DNA from: Bin87 sp963663945
GTDB taxonomy: Bacteria > Chloroflexota > Dehalococcoidia > Lucifugimonadales > UBA3495
NCBI GenBank assembly: GCA_963663945.1
Contig: OY760687.1
Coordinates: forward strand, 2,728,001-2,792,000
DNA length: 64,000 bases
Direction of reading: 5' to 3'
A model generated the notes under the pieces. That model made no database searches. It saw nothing but the letters and a program-made list of their open reading frames with translations, and was not told where the DNA came from. This document shows positions 1 through 7,981 of the stretch, in pieces (position 1 is the stretch's first letter; each line of letters opens with the position of its first letter). Position numbers and translations under genes: made by a program.

Positions 1-1073
1 TCCATCAGCTTTCGGTTCTCCCCGCGCTGGGGACGATAGATGCGAACTGCGCCGTCCCGGCGGCTGCGCAGAAAGTCCTGCAGTATCTGAGTGTCCTCGG
101 TCGGCGGATCGTGCTGTACCAGGACGACGTGGGGCACTTCCAGGGCGGTGGCATAGAACTGCTGGACGAACTGCGCGACGATCTCGCCAGGCTCGTCATC
201 CTGGGGGCCCTCCATGAAGAAATGATCGCGGCCGATCAACTTGCCCCGACGGATGAAGAACACCTCGACCCAGGTCTCGTTGGCGGCGACGGAGATGGCG
301 ATGGCGTCCAGATCCGTGGAACGGCCGGAATCCACCTTGACGGTACGCTCTTCCTCAAACTTCTGAATCGCGGCCATCTGGTCGCGAAGGGCGGCGGCGC
401 GTTCGAATTCAAGCTCTTCGGCTGCTGCTTCCATCTTGCCGCGAAGTTGGCCGGTCACCATCTCCGTGTTCCCTTCCAGGAACAGGATCACCTGTTTGAC
501 AACGTCGGCGTACTCCTCCTGGCTGGCCAGGCCGGCGCAGGGCCCGACGCAGCGGTGGATGTAATATTCCAGGCAGGGTCGCGGATCTGTTCCCGTGATC
601 TTCTTGGTGCAGGAGCGGTAGGGGAACAACTTCTTGACCAGGTCCATTGACTGGCGGACGCTGCCGGCGCTGGCGAAGGGCCCGAAATACCGCGCGCCAT
701 CCTTGTGTACGCCTCGCGTGATGTACACCCGGGGAAAGTCCTCGGACAGGTCTACTTTCAGGTAGGGATAGGTCTTGTCGTCCTTGAGACGGACGTTGAA
801 GTAGGGGCGGTGGCGCTTGATGAGGGTGTTTTCCAGTATCAGCGCCTCTGCCTCGGTGTCGGTGACGATGTACTCGAAGTCGGCCAGTTCGTTGACCATG
901 CGCCGGGTCTTGCGATCCAGGCCTGCCGGGGATCCGAAGTACGACCGAAGGCGGTTCCGCAGGACCGCAGCCTTACCGACGTATATGACACCGCCGGCGG
1001 CGTTCTTCATCAGGTAGACGCCGGGGCGTTCCGGCGTCACCAGCAAGCGATGGTCGAATTCCTGCCGAACCAC
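1..1073 (-). CDS. uvrC: UvrABC nuclease subunit C, N-terminal 357 residues (runs off left edge)
   Basis: Nucleotide excision repair incision subunit, which with UvrB cuts DNA on both sides of a lesion. The first residues hold the GIY-YIG nuclease domain (GVYLMKN then VIYVGKA, about residues 16-33). They are followed by the conserved KDDKTYPYLKV stretch, the cysteine-containing CxxxxxG linker (CTKK, RPCLEYYIHRC) and a UVR UvrB-interaction helix (ELEFERAAALRDQM). The RNase H-like second nuclease domain is only begun at the edge. I chose a GTG start at 1073 because a GGGGGT ribosome site lies about 7 nt upstream and the GIY motif then starts at the usual distance. The tail-anchored protein gene lies 28 nt upstream in the same direction, so they are probably co-transcribed. 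Family identification is firm; only the 3' half is missing. Confidence 0.95.
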   Translation of the reverse strand, partial: MVRQEFDHRLLVTPERPGVYLMKNAAGGVIYVGKAAVLRNRLRSYFGSPAGLDRKTRRMVNELADFEYIVTDTEAEALILENTLIKRHRPYFNVRLKDDKTYPYLKVDLSEDFPRVYITRGVHKDGARYFGPFASAGSVRQSMDLVKKLFPYRSCTKKITGTDPRPCLEYYIHRCVGPCAGLASQEEYADVVKQVILFLEGNTEMVTGQLRGKMEAAAEELEFERAAALRDQMAAIQKFEEERTVKVDSGRSTDLDAIAISVAANETWVEVFFIRRGKLIGRDHFFMEGPQDDEPGEIVAQFVQQFYATALEVPHVVLVQHDPPTEDTQILQDFLRSRRDGAVRIYRPQRGENRKLM

Positions 1074-1101
1074 GGTGCGACCCCCGCTTCGTGCTCGGGC
1101 G

Positions 1102-1449
1102 CTAGAGCACGAATGAAACTGCTACGAGCACAACCACCAACACGCTGGAAAAAATGCCGATGCGCGTCAACTCGGAACCAACATAATTGTACGCGGCGGG
1201 GCGCTCAAACCGGCGGCCCCGGGGCGCCGAAGCCGGCCGGCCGGTGGCACTAGCGGTTTGGGAAGCGGTTGGCGCTTGGGACGTGGCGGTTGCAGTGGCA
1301 GACGCGCGGTCCGATTCCGTTGCTACCGGACCGGACGCCACGGGTGGTGCAGCGGCCGGGTTCCCCACGGGAGCCGGTCGGTTCGCGCCGCCGCGCCGAC
1401 GACGCAGGTTGTTCTGTCGGGCCGCCACCTTTTTGCCCTTGCTAGGCAT
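1102..1449 (-). CDS. Small basic protein with C-terminal membrane anchor, function unknown
   Basis: A 115-residue protein I do not recognise. The first 25 residues are strongly basic (MPSKGKK, then LRRRRGG). The middle is low-complexity Ala/Pro/Ser/Thr, and the last 20 residues form one hydrophobic helix (IGIFSSVLVVVLVAVSFVL) that ends at the stop codon, the layout of a tail-anchored protein. A longer frame exists upstream, but the ATG at 1449 has an AGGAGGTG ribosome site 5 nt away, which settles the start. It precedes uvrC by 28 nt. The shape recalls SecE (basic N-terminus plus one helix), but the SecE amphipathic motif before the helix is not visible, so I leave it as hypothetical. Confidence 0.7.
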   Translation of the reverse strand: MPSKGKKVAARQNNLRRRRGGANRPAPVGNPAAAPPVASGPVATESDRASATATATSQAPTASQTASATGRPASAPRGRRFERPAAYNYVGSELTRIGIFSSVLVVVLVAVSFVL

Positions 1450-1644
1450 CAGCCACCTCCTGGCGCCGCACCCCGGCCACATTTGCCGTCAGTGCGCCAT
1501 TGATTTTCGTATCACGCGACCCCGCCGCAGCCGGCTGGCTCACGCCTGAGTCCATGATACCAGCATAGGCTCAGAACGCGATCAGCGGCAGATCGCAGCT
1601 TATGTCAATTATGTGCGTATCGCCCAGGCTACCGGCCGGACTCA

Positions 1645-2241
1645 CTAAACGGAGATACCCAGTTCGGCCTGCATATCAGCAACCGCCTGGTTACGGGTCT
1701 TGCGCTGCCACTGGGGACGGGCGTTGATGGGCTCGTTTATGACTTCGGGGTCGATTTTCAGAGCGACGAACACCGGCCCCGGCTGGCTGAGAATCTCCTC
1801 GATCTGGCTGGCAAAGTCTTCCAGGTTGTCTATGGCATAGGTGGACGGGTAGCCGCAGCCCTGGGCGACCACTTCGTATTCCATCTGCTCGGCGTTGGGC
1901 ACGGGCTGGCCACCGGTGGTGGCGTACACGCCGTTATCCAGCATGAAATGGTAGAGATTGGACGGCGCCTTCTCGGCGATGGTGGGCAAAGCGCCCATCC
2001 CCATCAGCACGTCGCCTTCGGAGTCGAACAACACAACCCGCTGATCGGGAATGGCGAGGGCGAGCCCAAGGGCGAAAGAGGCGTGGCCACCCATGGCCGG
2101 GTCACCCAGGGGAAGATCCCGATCCGGCTGGTCGCTCATTTCGACCCAGAACCGGCCGCCCCGACCGGGTATCACCACCGCGTCGCCGCGATGCTTGTTG
2201 AAAATGTCCAGCATTTCCGCCGTTTTCATCATGATGGTCAC
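1645..2241 (-). CDS. Sulfopyruvate/phosphonopyruvate decarboxylase-like, TPP-binding (beta/ComE-type) subunit
   Basis: Thiamine-diphosphate enzyme half that carries the cofactor-binding domain. Visible are the variant GDG motif (DSEGDVLMGMG, about residue 73) and the downstream LDNGVYATTGGQPVP segment typical of TPP-enzyme C domains. The 198-residue length fits ComE-type subunits of sulfopyruvate decarboxylase, in which the two TPP-fold domains are separate chains. The partner lies 19 nt upstream in the same direction. Expected reaction: decarboxylation of a 3-substituted pyruvate (sulfopyruvate to sulfoacetaldehyde, or phosphonopyruvate). The substrate cannot be read from the sequence. A general acetolactate-synthase-like small enzyme is the alternative. 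Confidence 0.75.
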   Translation of the reverse strand: MTIMMKTAEMLDIFNKHRGDAVVIPGRGGRFWVEMSDQPDRDLPLGDPAMGGHASFALGLALAIPDQRVVLFDSEGDVLMGMGALPTIAEKAPSNLYHFMLDNGVYATTGGQPVPNAEQMEYEVVAQGCGYPSTYAIDNLEDFASQIEEILSQPGPVFVALKIDPEVINEPINARPQWQRKTRNQAVADMQAELGISV

Positions 2242-2260
2242 ATCCGTTTATCTGTGTTGA

Positions 2261-2770
2261 TCAGCGGCTGACGTTGAAGCCGTGGTACTCGTCGCCAACG
2301 AGAACGGCTACGGGGCGTTTCTCCCGCTGCGCCTCGGCGAATGCGATGGATATGCGGTCGGCGTCCTCGTCGGACTCCACCAGGTAATAGTTGATGTTGA
2401 ACGCATTCAGAAAGCGTTCGGTGTAGAAGGCGGCGGTGTCGGTGATTACGCCGTGTCGGGTCCAGCCTCGATACCCGACCATCATCACCACCGGGACGTT
2501 CATGCCCAGGCCCCAACCGCGCAGGGAATCACCGGACTCCATCATGCCGGTATTCTGGATGAGAATGACCGGCTTCTTGCCGCCGGCGGCTAGCCCCGCG
2601 GCAGTGGAGAAAGCGTGGCCTTCGCGGCTGACGGGCACAAGGTCTATGCTGGGCTCCTCGCTCATCAACACGTACAAAAAGTTGGTCTCGCTGTCGGGAA
2701 GCCACACCACGTGGGTGGCGCCGTTGTTCTTCAACTCCGCCAAAATGCGGGCGGGACTCAATTCGGCCAT
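2261..2770 (-). CDS. Sulfopyruvate/phosphonopyruvate decarboxylase-like, PYR-domain (alpha/ComD-type) subunit
   Basis: 169-residue pyrimidine-binding half of the split TPP enzyme. It begins with the short-subunit pattern AELKNNGATHVVWLPDSETN. It then has VPVSREGHAFSTAAGLAAGGKKPV, which includes the catalytic Glu region of TPP PYR domains (REGHA), and ILIQNTGMMESGDSL. Start chosen at 2770 (MAELSP), where the alignable domain begins and an AGG-containing site lies upstream; a longer frame to 2857 adds only a Pro-rich tail. It lies immediately upstream of the TPP-binding subunit and downstream of a binding-protein gene, consistent with one operon. The ComD/Ppd family call is good; the substrate is inferred. 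Confidence 0.75.
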   Translation of the reverse strand: MAELSPARILAELKNNGATHVVWLPDSETNFLYVLMSEEPSIDLVPVSREGHAFSTAAGLAAGGKKPVILIQNTGMMESGDSLRGWGLGMNVPVVMMVGYRGWTRHGVITDTAAFYTERFLNAFNINYYLVESDEDADRISIAFAEAQREKRPVAVLVGDEYHGFNVSR

Positions 2771-2934
2771 GAGTGATACCTGCCTCGAAATGTTTGGGGC
2801 AAACGGCAGCGCCGGAATGCCGTCAACTGGTATACCCGGCGCGCTATTTGGCGTCAACCGGGGGCGCCGGCGACGCTTGATATTGAGATGTTCGGCGTAA
2901 GGAATCGACCGGCTGGGTCGACGCCGCCACCCGA

Positions 2935-3858
2935 CTAATCGTCGGCGGCGACGGCCGGTTCGGCCAGGCGGTTGTCAACGAGTTCCGCGCTGCAGGCGGC
3001 GCTATCCAGCAATCCCCAGCGGACCATCCAGTGGTACGTGTCCTCGACGATCTCGTCGGTGTAGGGGGTGTTGTAGGAGTAACGCAGGCGAGGCAGATGG
3101 AAGTCCTCAGGCGTGATGCCGCCGTAACCCGCCGCCACCGCCGCGAACCGGGGTTCGTCAATGAGATACCGGACGTACTTGCGCTTGTCGGCGTTGATCC
3201 GGTCAACCGCCTTGGCGACGGCGCGGTTGATGGCGGAGAACGTTTCCTCGTCCATGTTGTCGCTGGCGTTCTCGGCGCCCAGGTAGTGACCCTCGCACAC
3301 CGGGCGGCAGCCCAGCTTTTCGGCCAGAGTGATCCAGGGCTCCATCAGGGCGGCGGCCGCGACCTCGCCATTCATTAGCGCCTCGAACCGGAACTGCGGG
3401 GAGCCGTAATGGACCAGTTTCATCTTGTCCTCGGGCAGATAACCCGACAGCAGCCTTATCGCGACGTAGTGGGACCCGGCGTGGAACTGCACGGCAACCG
3501 GTTTGTCGCCCAGCGTACCGGGGTAGTAGTGGGGGGAATCCGGATGCACCAGGATGGCCTGAGTGGCGACCGCGGAACGGAGGGCGATGATGCGCGCGCC
3601 CTGCTTGCTTTCATAGGCCCGACGGACCTGACCTTCCTCTCAAGCTCGGTAGATCGACACCTGAGCATCCTCGAAGGCCACGTGGCCGAGGATCGGGTTC
3701 ACGTGTTCCGGATTCTCCGTGGGCGTCACCTTACCGCTGTTCAATGCGGTGACGAACTCCATGTCGATGCCCTCGGCTTCGAACAGGCCCTCGTCGCGGG
3801 CAACCAGCCAGGGCAGGCTGAACACCACGCCACTGATTTCGCTTACAACCTTTTTCAT
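2935..3858 (-). pseudogene. SsuA/THI5-like substrate-binding protein interrupted by an in-frame TGA codon
   Basis: Two open segments (3858-3643 and 3639-2935) lie in the same frame and are separated only by a TGA at 3640-3642. No frameshift is needed: the reading goes from QVSIYRA through the TGA to EEGQVRRAYESKQGARII and on. Together they encode about 306 residues, the normal size of an SsuA/THI5/NMT1-type periplasmic-binding fold. There is no signal peptide; the protein starts directly at the mature-domain pattern (LPWLVARDEGLFEAEGID). The ATG at 3858 has AGGAG 8 nt upstream. It heads the putative operon with the decarboxylase pair, and no permease or ATPase gene is nearby. It may be a pseudogene, a sequencing error, or a recoded UGA (see findings). 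Confidence 0.7.
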
Positions 3859-4032
3859 TGCTAATGCTCCTGAGAGTAAACCGGTAGTGTGCGGAAGTTT
3901 AGCAAAGTCGCCGCACAGCGTCCATGCTGGCCCCGGCACATGTGCCTTTGACCCATGCAGCGACGCCGCTACGGCCCCAAATCTGGGCATCGCAGCGCTT
4001 CACTGCCGATCATTAAACCCGCGGCGTCACGC

Positions 4033-4059
4033 TTGCCACGAGATGCCCTATGCTATACT
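4033..4059 (+). promoter_or_regulatory. Extended -10 promoter upstream of the FIST gene
   Basis: TTGCCA at 4033-4038 (read with the T at 4033-4034) and TATACT at 4054-4059, preceded by TG one base upstream (extended -10). The spacing is short at 15 nt, which extended -10 promoters tolerate. It lies about 60 nt before the start of the FIST gene and reads in its direction. Confidence 0.45.
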
Positions 4060-4119
4060 CGCGCCAAACTGGACAGCCTGTAGATTGGGGCTGGAATCAG
4101 CCCTTCAGAGGTGTTTACT

Positions 4120-5310
4120 ATGCAGTGGGCTTCTGCGCTATCTCAACAGAACAGCCTGCGCGCCGCTCTTTCCGAATGCGCAGCCTCCATACGCGAGAAC
4201 ATGGGCGACACGGCGGCAGACCTCGTGGTGGTTTTCGCGTCATCGGAATACTCTTCGGACTACGCCAACCTGCCCGAACTGGTGGCCGAACTCCTCGGAC
4301 ACCAGGCCCTGGTGCTGGGTTGCTCCGGCGGTGGGATCATCGGCGGTGGAACCGAGATTGAACAGGAACCAGCGGTGTCCGTAACCGCGGCCAGCCTGCC
4401 CGGAGTTGCCATCCACCCGATCCGCCTGGAAGGAGATGATCTCCCCAGCCTGGACGCCGCTCCGGACGATTGGCACCAGGCGATGGGCGTCGACCCCGCC
4501 GACCAGCCACAATTCGTCCTGCTTGCCGACCCGATGTCGTTCCCCGCGCAGGACCTTCTGCTGGGAATGGACTACGCCTACCCCGCGGCAGCAAAGATCG
4601 GGGGCCTGGCCAGCGCGGCACAGGGCGCCCGGCAGAACGGACTGTTCCTGGGCCGCGACTACCACGACTCGGGAGCGGTCGGCGTGGCGCTCTCGGGAAA
4701 CATCGTGGTCGAAACGGTGGTTGCCCAGGGGTGCCGGCCCATCGGGTCGCCGATGCATATCACCCGCAGCGACCGCAACTTCCTCGTTGAACTGGACGGG
4801 CAGCCGCCCATCAACGTGCTCCGCACCCTGTTCCAGGGAGCCGACCAACGTGACCGGGACCTGATGCAGAGCTCCCTGTTCCTGGGCGTGGTGATGGACG
4901 CGCTGATCGACGAGCCTCAGCAGGGCGATTTCCTGATCCGCAACGTGATGGGGATGGACCAGCGAAGCGGCGTGTTGGCCATCGGCGAAATGCTGAAGGA
5001 AGGCCAGCTGGTGCAGTTTCACCTGCGGGACGCGGACACCTCGGCCGACGACCTGTCCGCGGTACTGGAACGATACGCGGTGGACAATCGGGAAAACCCG
5101 GCTCACGGGGCGCTGCTGTTTTCGTGCCTCGGAAGGGGCAAGTACCTGTACGGCCGTTCAAATCACGACACCGAGGTGTTCCACGACAAGGTCGGCGCGG
5201 CGGTGCCGTTGGGCGGTTTCTTCTGCAACGGAGAGATCGGACCCGTAAGCGGGACCACGTTCCTGCATGGATACACCAGCAGTTTCGGGATTTTCCGCCC
5301 GCGCGCGTAG
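4120..5310 (+). CDS. FIST domain sensory protein (FIST_N plus FIST_C)
   Basis: 396-residue soluble protein made of a FIST N-terminal domain (about 25-220) and FIST C-terminal domain (about 225-375). Typical patterns are VLGCSGGGIIG near residue 65, KIGGLASAAQG and the FIST_C ending GGFFCNGEIGP with FLHGYTSSFG. The family is proposed from comparative genomics to bind small ligands such as amino acids in signalling proteins; here no kinase, cyclase or receiver domain is attached. Start set at the ATG 4120 rather than the GTG at 4111 because AGAGGTG lies 7 nt before it. The next gene, a cytoplasmic LivK-like protein, follows after 12 nt, so the two are probably one sensory or binding unit. Confidence 0.9.
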   Translation: MQWASALSQQNSLRAALSECAASIRENMGDTAADLVVVFASSEYSSDYANLPELVAELLGHQALVLGCSGGGIIGGGTEIEQEPAVSVTAASLPGVAIHPIRLEGDDLPSLDAAPDDWHQAMGVDPADQPQFVLLADPMSFPAQDLLLGMDYAYPAAAKIGGLASAAQGARQNGLFLGRDYHDSGAVGVALSGNIVVETVVAQGCRPIGSPMHITRSDRNFLVELDGQPPINVLRTLFQGADQRDRDLMQSSLFLGVVMDALIDEPQQGDFLIRNVMGMDQRSGVLAIGEMLKEGQLVQFHLRDADTSADDLSAVLERYAVDNRENPAHGALLFSCLGRGKYLYGRSNHDTEVFHDKVGAAVPLGGFFCNGEIGPVSGTTFLHGYTSSFGIFRPRA

Positions 5311-5322
5311 GAGATCAGGTCG

Positions 5323-6462
5323 ATGGCGGCAACCGTTAAAGCCGGTATCTCAGCATCGCTGACCGGCCAATTCTCCACGCAGGGCCAGCAGGCGTTGGCC
5401 GGTCTCAGCGTGTGGGTTGATTACGTTAATCAGCAGGGCGGACTTGCAGTGGGAGACGCCCAACTTCCAGTCACGCTGGTCAGCTACGACGACGGCAGCA
5501 CGGCGGACAGTACGCGGCAGGCCACGGAACGGTTGATCACCGATGACAACGTTGACCTGTTATTCGGGCCGTATTCCGCGGGTCTGACCACGGCAGCGGC
5601 GGAGGTCGCCGAATCCCACGGCCGGGTCATCTGGAACCACGGCGGCGCCGGCGACGCGCACTACGCCCGTGGGTTCCACAATGTGATCAGCATCCTGACG
5701 CCGGCCGACCAGTACCTGGTAGGCGCGCCCGATTTGGTTCGTCGAGCGAAACCCGAGGCCAACCGGCTGGTGATACTGCGGATCGACACGGGCGCGTTCG
5801 CCAGGCTCGTGGCGAGAGGCGCTGAAACCGCGGCTCACGAACTCGGGTTCACCACGGTACTGGATTTGCGTTACCGGCCGACGCAGGTCAATTTCACCGA
5901 GATCGCCCGTCACGTGGCCGAACAGGAACCGGACCTTGTGGTCACTGTGGGCCGCATCCGCCACGACATTGGCACGGCCAGGGCGTTGGCAAGGCTCCCG
6001 AACCGGAGCAACATCGGGCTGGCTGCGGTGATCGCGACGCCCATCGCCGGGTTCCAGGAACTGCTGGGCGAGGCGGCTGACGGATTCGTGGGCCCCAGCC
6101 AATGGGAACCGGCCTTCAGCATACCAACGCCGGACGTGGGCCCCGGCGCCGCCGAGGCGCTGCGGATGCTGAACGACGCGGCCGAGTCTTCCGGCGTGCC
6201 TGTCGATTACCCGATGGCGCAAGCCATGGCGGCGGGTCTGGTCGCCGAGCGCTGCGCGGCTGCGGCGGGTGGCTTGCACGACGATGACCTTCTGAGCGCG
6301 GCCGTGGACGCTGACTTCACCACATTCTACGGGCGCTTCAAGATCGACGAATCGGGCCGGCAAATCGGCCGGTCCGTAGCTCTGGTGCAGCGTCAGAACG
6401 GCCGCAAGGTGGTGGTCTGGCCTCCGGAGTTGGCCGAAGGGCAACTGCAGTACCCCTTCTGA
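5323..6462 (+). CDS. LivK/AmiC-type ligand-binding protein without signal peptide
   Basis: 379-residue type I periplasmic-binding fold of the branched-chain amino acid/amide receptor family (Peripla_BP_6). The chain starts at the mature-domain pattern VKAGISASLTGQFSTQGQQA, followed by WVDYVNQQGGL and DNVDLLFGPYSAG. No signal peptide or lipobox precedes it, so the product should be cytoplasmic, as in AmiC, the amide sensor of Pseudomonas. AGGAG lies about 10 nt before the ATG. Transport genes of the Liv type are absent. It follows the FIST gene by 12 nt and ends in an intrinsic terminator. Ligand unknown. Confidence 0.85.
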   Translation: MAATVKAGISASLTGQFSTQGQQALAGLSVWVDYVNQQGGLAVGDAQLPVTLVSYDDGSTADSTRQATERLITDDNVDLLFGPYSAGLTTAAAEVAESHGRVIWNHGGAGDAHYARGFHNVISILTPADQYLVGAPDLVRRAKPEANRLVILRIDTGAFARLVARGAETAAHELGFTTVLDLRYRPTQVNFTEIARHVAEQEPDLVVTVGRIRHDIGTARALARLPNRSNIGLAAVIATPIAGFQELLGEAADGFVGPSQWEPAFSIPTPDVGPGAAEALRMLNDAAESSGVPVDYPMAQAMAAGLVAERCAAAAGGLHDDDLLSAAVDADFTTFYGRFKIDESGRQIGRSVALVQRQNGRKVVVWPPELAEGQLQYPF

Positions 6463-6471
6463 ATCGATGAA

Positions 6472-6504
6472 GCCGCCGGAACCGTTGGATCCCGGCGGCC
6501 TTTT
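6472..6504 (+). terminator. Intrinsic terminator of the FIST/LivK-like pair
   Basis: GCCGCCGG (6472-6479) pairs with CCGGCGGC (6492-6499) around a 12-nt loop, followed by C and TTTT. It lies 9 nt after the stop codon of the LivK-like gene. Confidence 0.75.
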
Positions 6505-6524
6505 GCATTAGCTGGGTTCACCGT

Positions 6525-6914
6525 TTAGTCGGGGCGCTGGATGATCTCCAGGCTGACCTTATCGGGCGCCTCCACGAACATGACCTGGGAACCGGACGGC
6601 ATGGTCCACGGCTCGCAGATGATGTTGGCCCCATTGGACTTGAACCTCTCGAAGGCTTCCTGGATGTTGTCAGTCTGGAAGCCGAAATGGTCCAGGCCGA
6701 AACGCGGGTGGGTGGACCCGGCCACGGCGTTTTCGCCTTCGGCCTCACCCGAAACGGTGAGCAGGGGCTGGCCGTCCAACTCCAGGGTGTGGGAGATCGT
6801 GTTTGACAGCGGCCTGGTGGAGACGATCTCAGCGCCGAAGTTGTCGACATAGAACTTCGCAGCGTTGTCAGGATCCTCGCTCCGCAGGTGCAGGTGGTTA
6901 CAAACAAAAGCCAT
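6525..6914 (-). CDS. VOC (glyoxalase/dioxygenase fold) family protein
   Basis: 129-residue single vicinal-oxygen-chelate domain. It shows the two beta-alpha-beta-beta-beta halves: NHLHLRSEDPDNAAKFYVDNFGA at the start and LDHFGFQTDNIQEAFERFKSNGA in the second half, ending MFVEAPDKVSLEII. Possible metal ligands are H7 or H9, H73 and the final E of SLEII. Such small VOC proteins include lyases, isomerases and dioxygenases, so no reaction is assigned. AAGGAGG lies 10 nt before the ATG. The oxaloacetate decarboxylase-type gene ends 51 nt upstream in the same direction, so they may share a transcript. A relative lies at 30451-30810. Confidence 0.85.
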   Translation of the reverse strand: MAFVCNHLHLRSEDPDNAAKFYVDNFGAEIVSTRPLSNTISHTLELDGQPLLTVSGEAEGENAVAGSTHPRFGLDHFGFQTDNIQEAFERFKSNGANIICEPWTMPSGSQVMFVEAPDKVSLEIIQRPD

Positions 6915-6965
6915 GATTGGTTTCCTCCTTGAATGGTGGTGACTGAAAGATTGCCAGCCGACTGA

Positions 6966-7820
6966 TTACCCCAGGTAATCGGCGATTTGCTGGTCGTAAT
7001 CGTCCTTCCGCGTGACTTGGGAGATCAGTTCCGGCGAGGCGCACTGGTCACGCAGGTCGCCGGGTGCGATGCCGTCGCGCAGGGCCTTCATAACGTCGTA
7101 CACGGCCTTAATGGAAGCCTGGAATGAAAGGTGGCCCTGCAGAGCGACGCGCACGCCGTTCTGGCCGAGCCACGCCTTGTCGGACAACTCGCCGCCGGCT
7201 CCGCCAAGGAGCAGCGGGATGTTCAACTCGGCATTGACGGCTTCGACTTGCGCCTTGGTGCTGGCTCCGGCCAGGAAGAGGGCATCAACGCCGGCAGCCT
7301 CGTAAGCCTTCGCGCGGCGGATGCACTCGTCGAGCCCCTCGCTGATGCTGCTCGTGCGACCGGCGACCACCAGGTTTGGATCCGTTCGGCCGGAAAGCGC
7401 GGCTTTCATCTTGCCGACGCCTTCTTCCAGCGATATGTAGCGAGGACCGTCACCGAATTGCATCGGGAGCACGGTGTCTTCTATGGTCAACGCCGCAACG
7501 CCGGATGCCTCCAGTTCCTCGACCGTACGCTTGACGCTCAGGGCATTGCCGTAGCCATGGTCGGCGTCGACCATCAGCGGCAGCGTGCCGGCCCGGCATA
7601 TCCGGTAGATCTGCTGGGCGAACTCGCTGAGGGTCAGGACCACGTAGTCGGGGGCGCCGAGCACCGTCCCGCTGGCGATGGAGCCGGCGAACATGCCGAC
7701 CTCGAAGCCCAGGTCCTCGGCGACACGGGCCGAAATCGGGTCAAACACGGAGCCGGGATGCACGCACACATCCCCGGCCAGAACGGCGCGATACCGCTCC
7801 CTTCGCTTGGTGTAATCCAT
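6966..7820 (-). CDS. Isocitrate lyase/PEP mutase family enzyme, oxaloacetate decarboxylase type
   Basis: 284-residue TIM-barrel enzyme. It carries the metal and substrate segment DADHGYGNA (about residues 85-93), then ASGVAALTIEDTVLPMQFG and VAGRTSSISEGLDECIRRA. The pattern SVFDPISARVAEDLGFE ... LTLSEFAQQI and the C-terminal GHLSFQASIKAVYDVMK agree with my memory of Pseudomonas PA4872, an oxaloacetate decarboxylase of this superfamily. The KKCGH motif of isocitrate and methylisocitrate lyases is absent. Likely reaction: oxaloacetate to pyruvate plus CO2, in the cytoplasm, with Mg2+. AAGGAG lies 9 nt before the ATG. Superfamily certain, specificity probable. Confidence 0.85.
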   Translation of the reverse strand: MDYTKRRERYRAVLAGDVCVHPGSVFDPISARVAEDLGFEVGMFAGSIASGTVLGAPDYVVLTLSEFAQQIYRICRAGTLPLMVDADHGYGNALSVKRTVEELEASGVAALTIEDTVLPMQFGDGPRYISLEEGVGKMKAALSGRTDPNLVVAGRTSSISEGLDECIRRAKAYEAAGVDALFLAGASTKAQVEAVNAELNIPLLLGGAGGELSDKAWLGQNGVRVALQGHLSFQASIKAVYDVMKALRDGIAPGDLRDQCASPELISQVTRKDDYDQQIADYLG

Positions 7821-7981
7821 ACGCTCTTGGCTCCTTTGATTGCTCGAATGAGGGTGACCGGCGACGGTGTGCTAACATCCGCTCCGTGTATTCTAACCAA
7901 TTCGTGCGGGGGCGCAACCTGCGTGCCGGGCTCTGCAATGCCGCCAGTACCGTTCGGCGATAGCACCGCATCAGCGCCACT

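Noticed and set aside
1102..1449. SecE
   Set aside because: The size, basic N-terminus and single helix fit, but the conserved amphipathic motif before the helix is not visible and secE usually lies next to nusG.
4240..5106. Long reverse-strand open frame opposite the FIST gene
   Set aside because: It is the shadow of the FIST gene: no family motif, no ribosome site, and the forward frame is a clear FIST protein.
6966..7820. Methylisocitrate lyase or PEP mutase
   Set aside because: The KKCGH lyase motif is missing and the sequence follows the PA4872-type oxaloacetate decarboxylase pattern.
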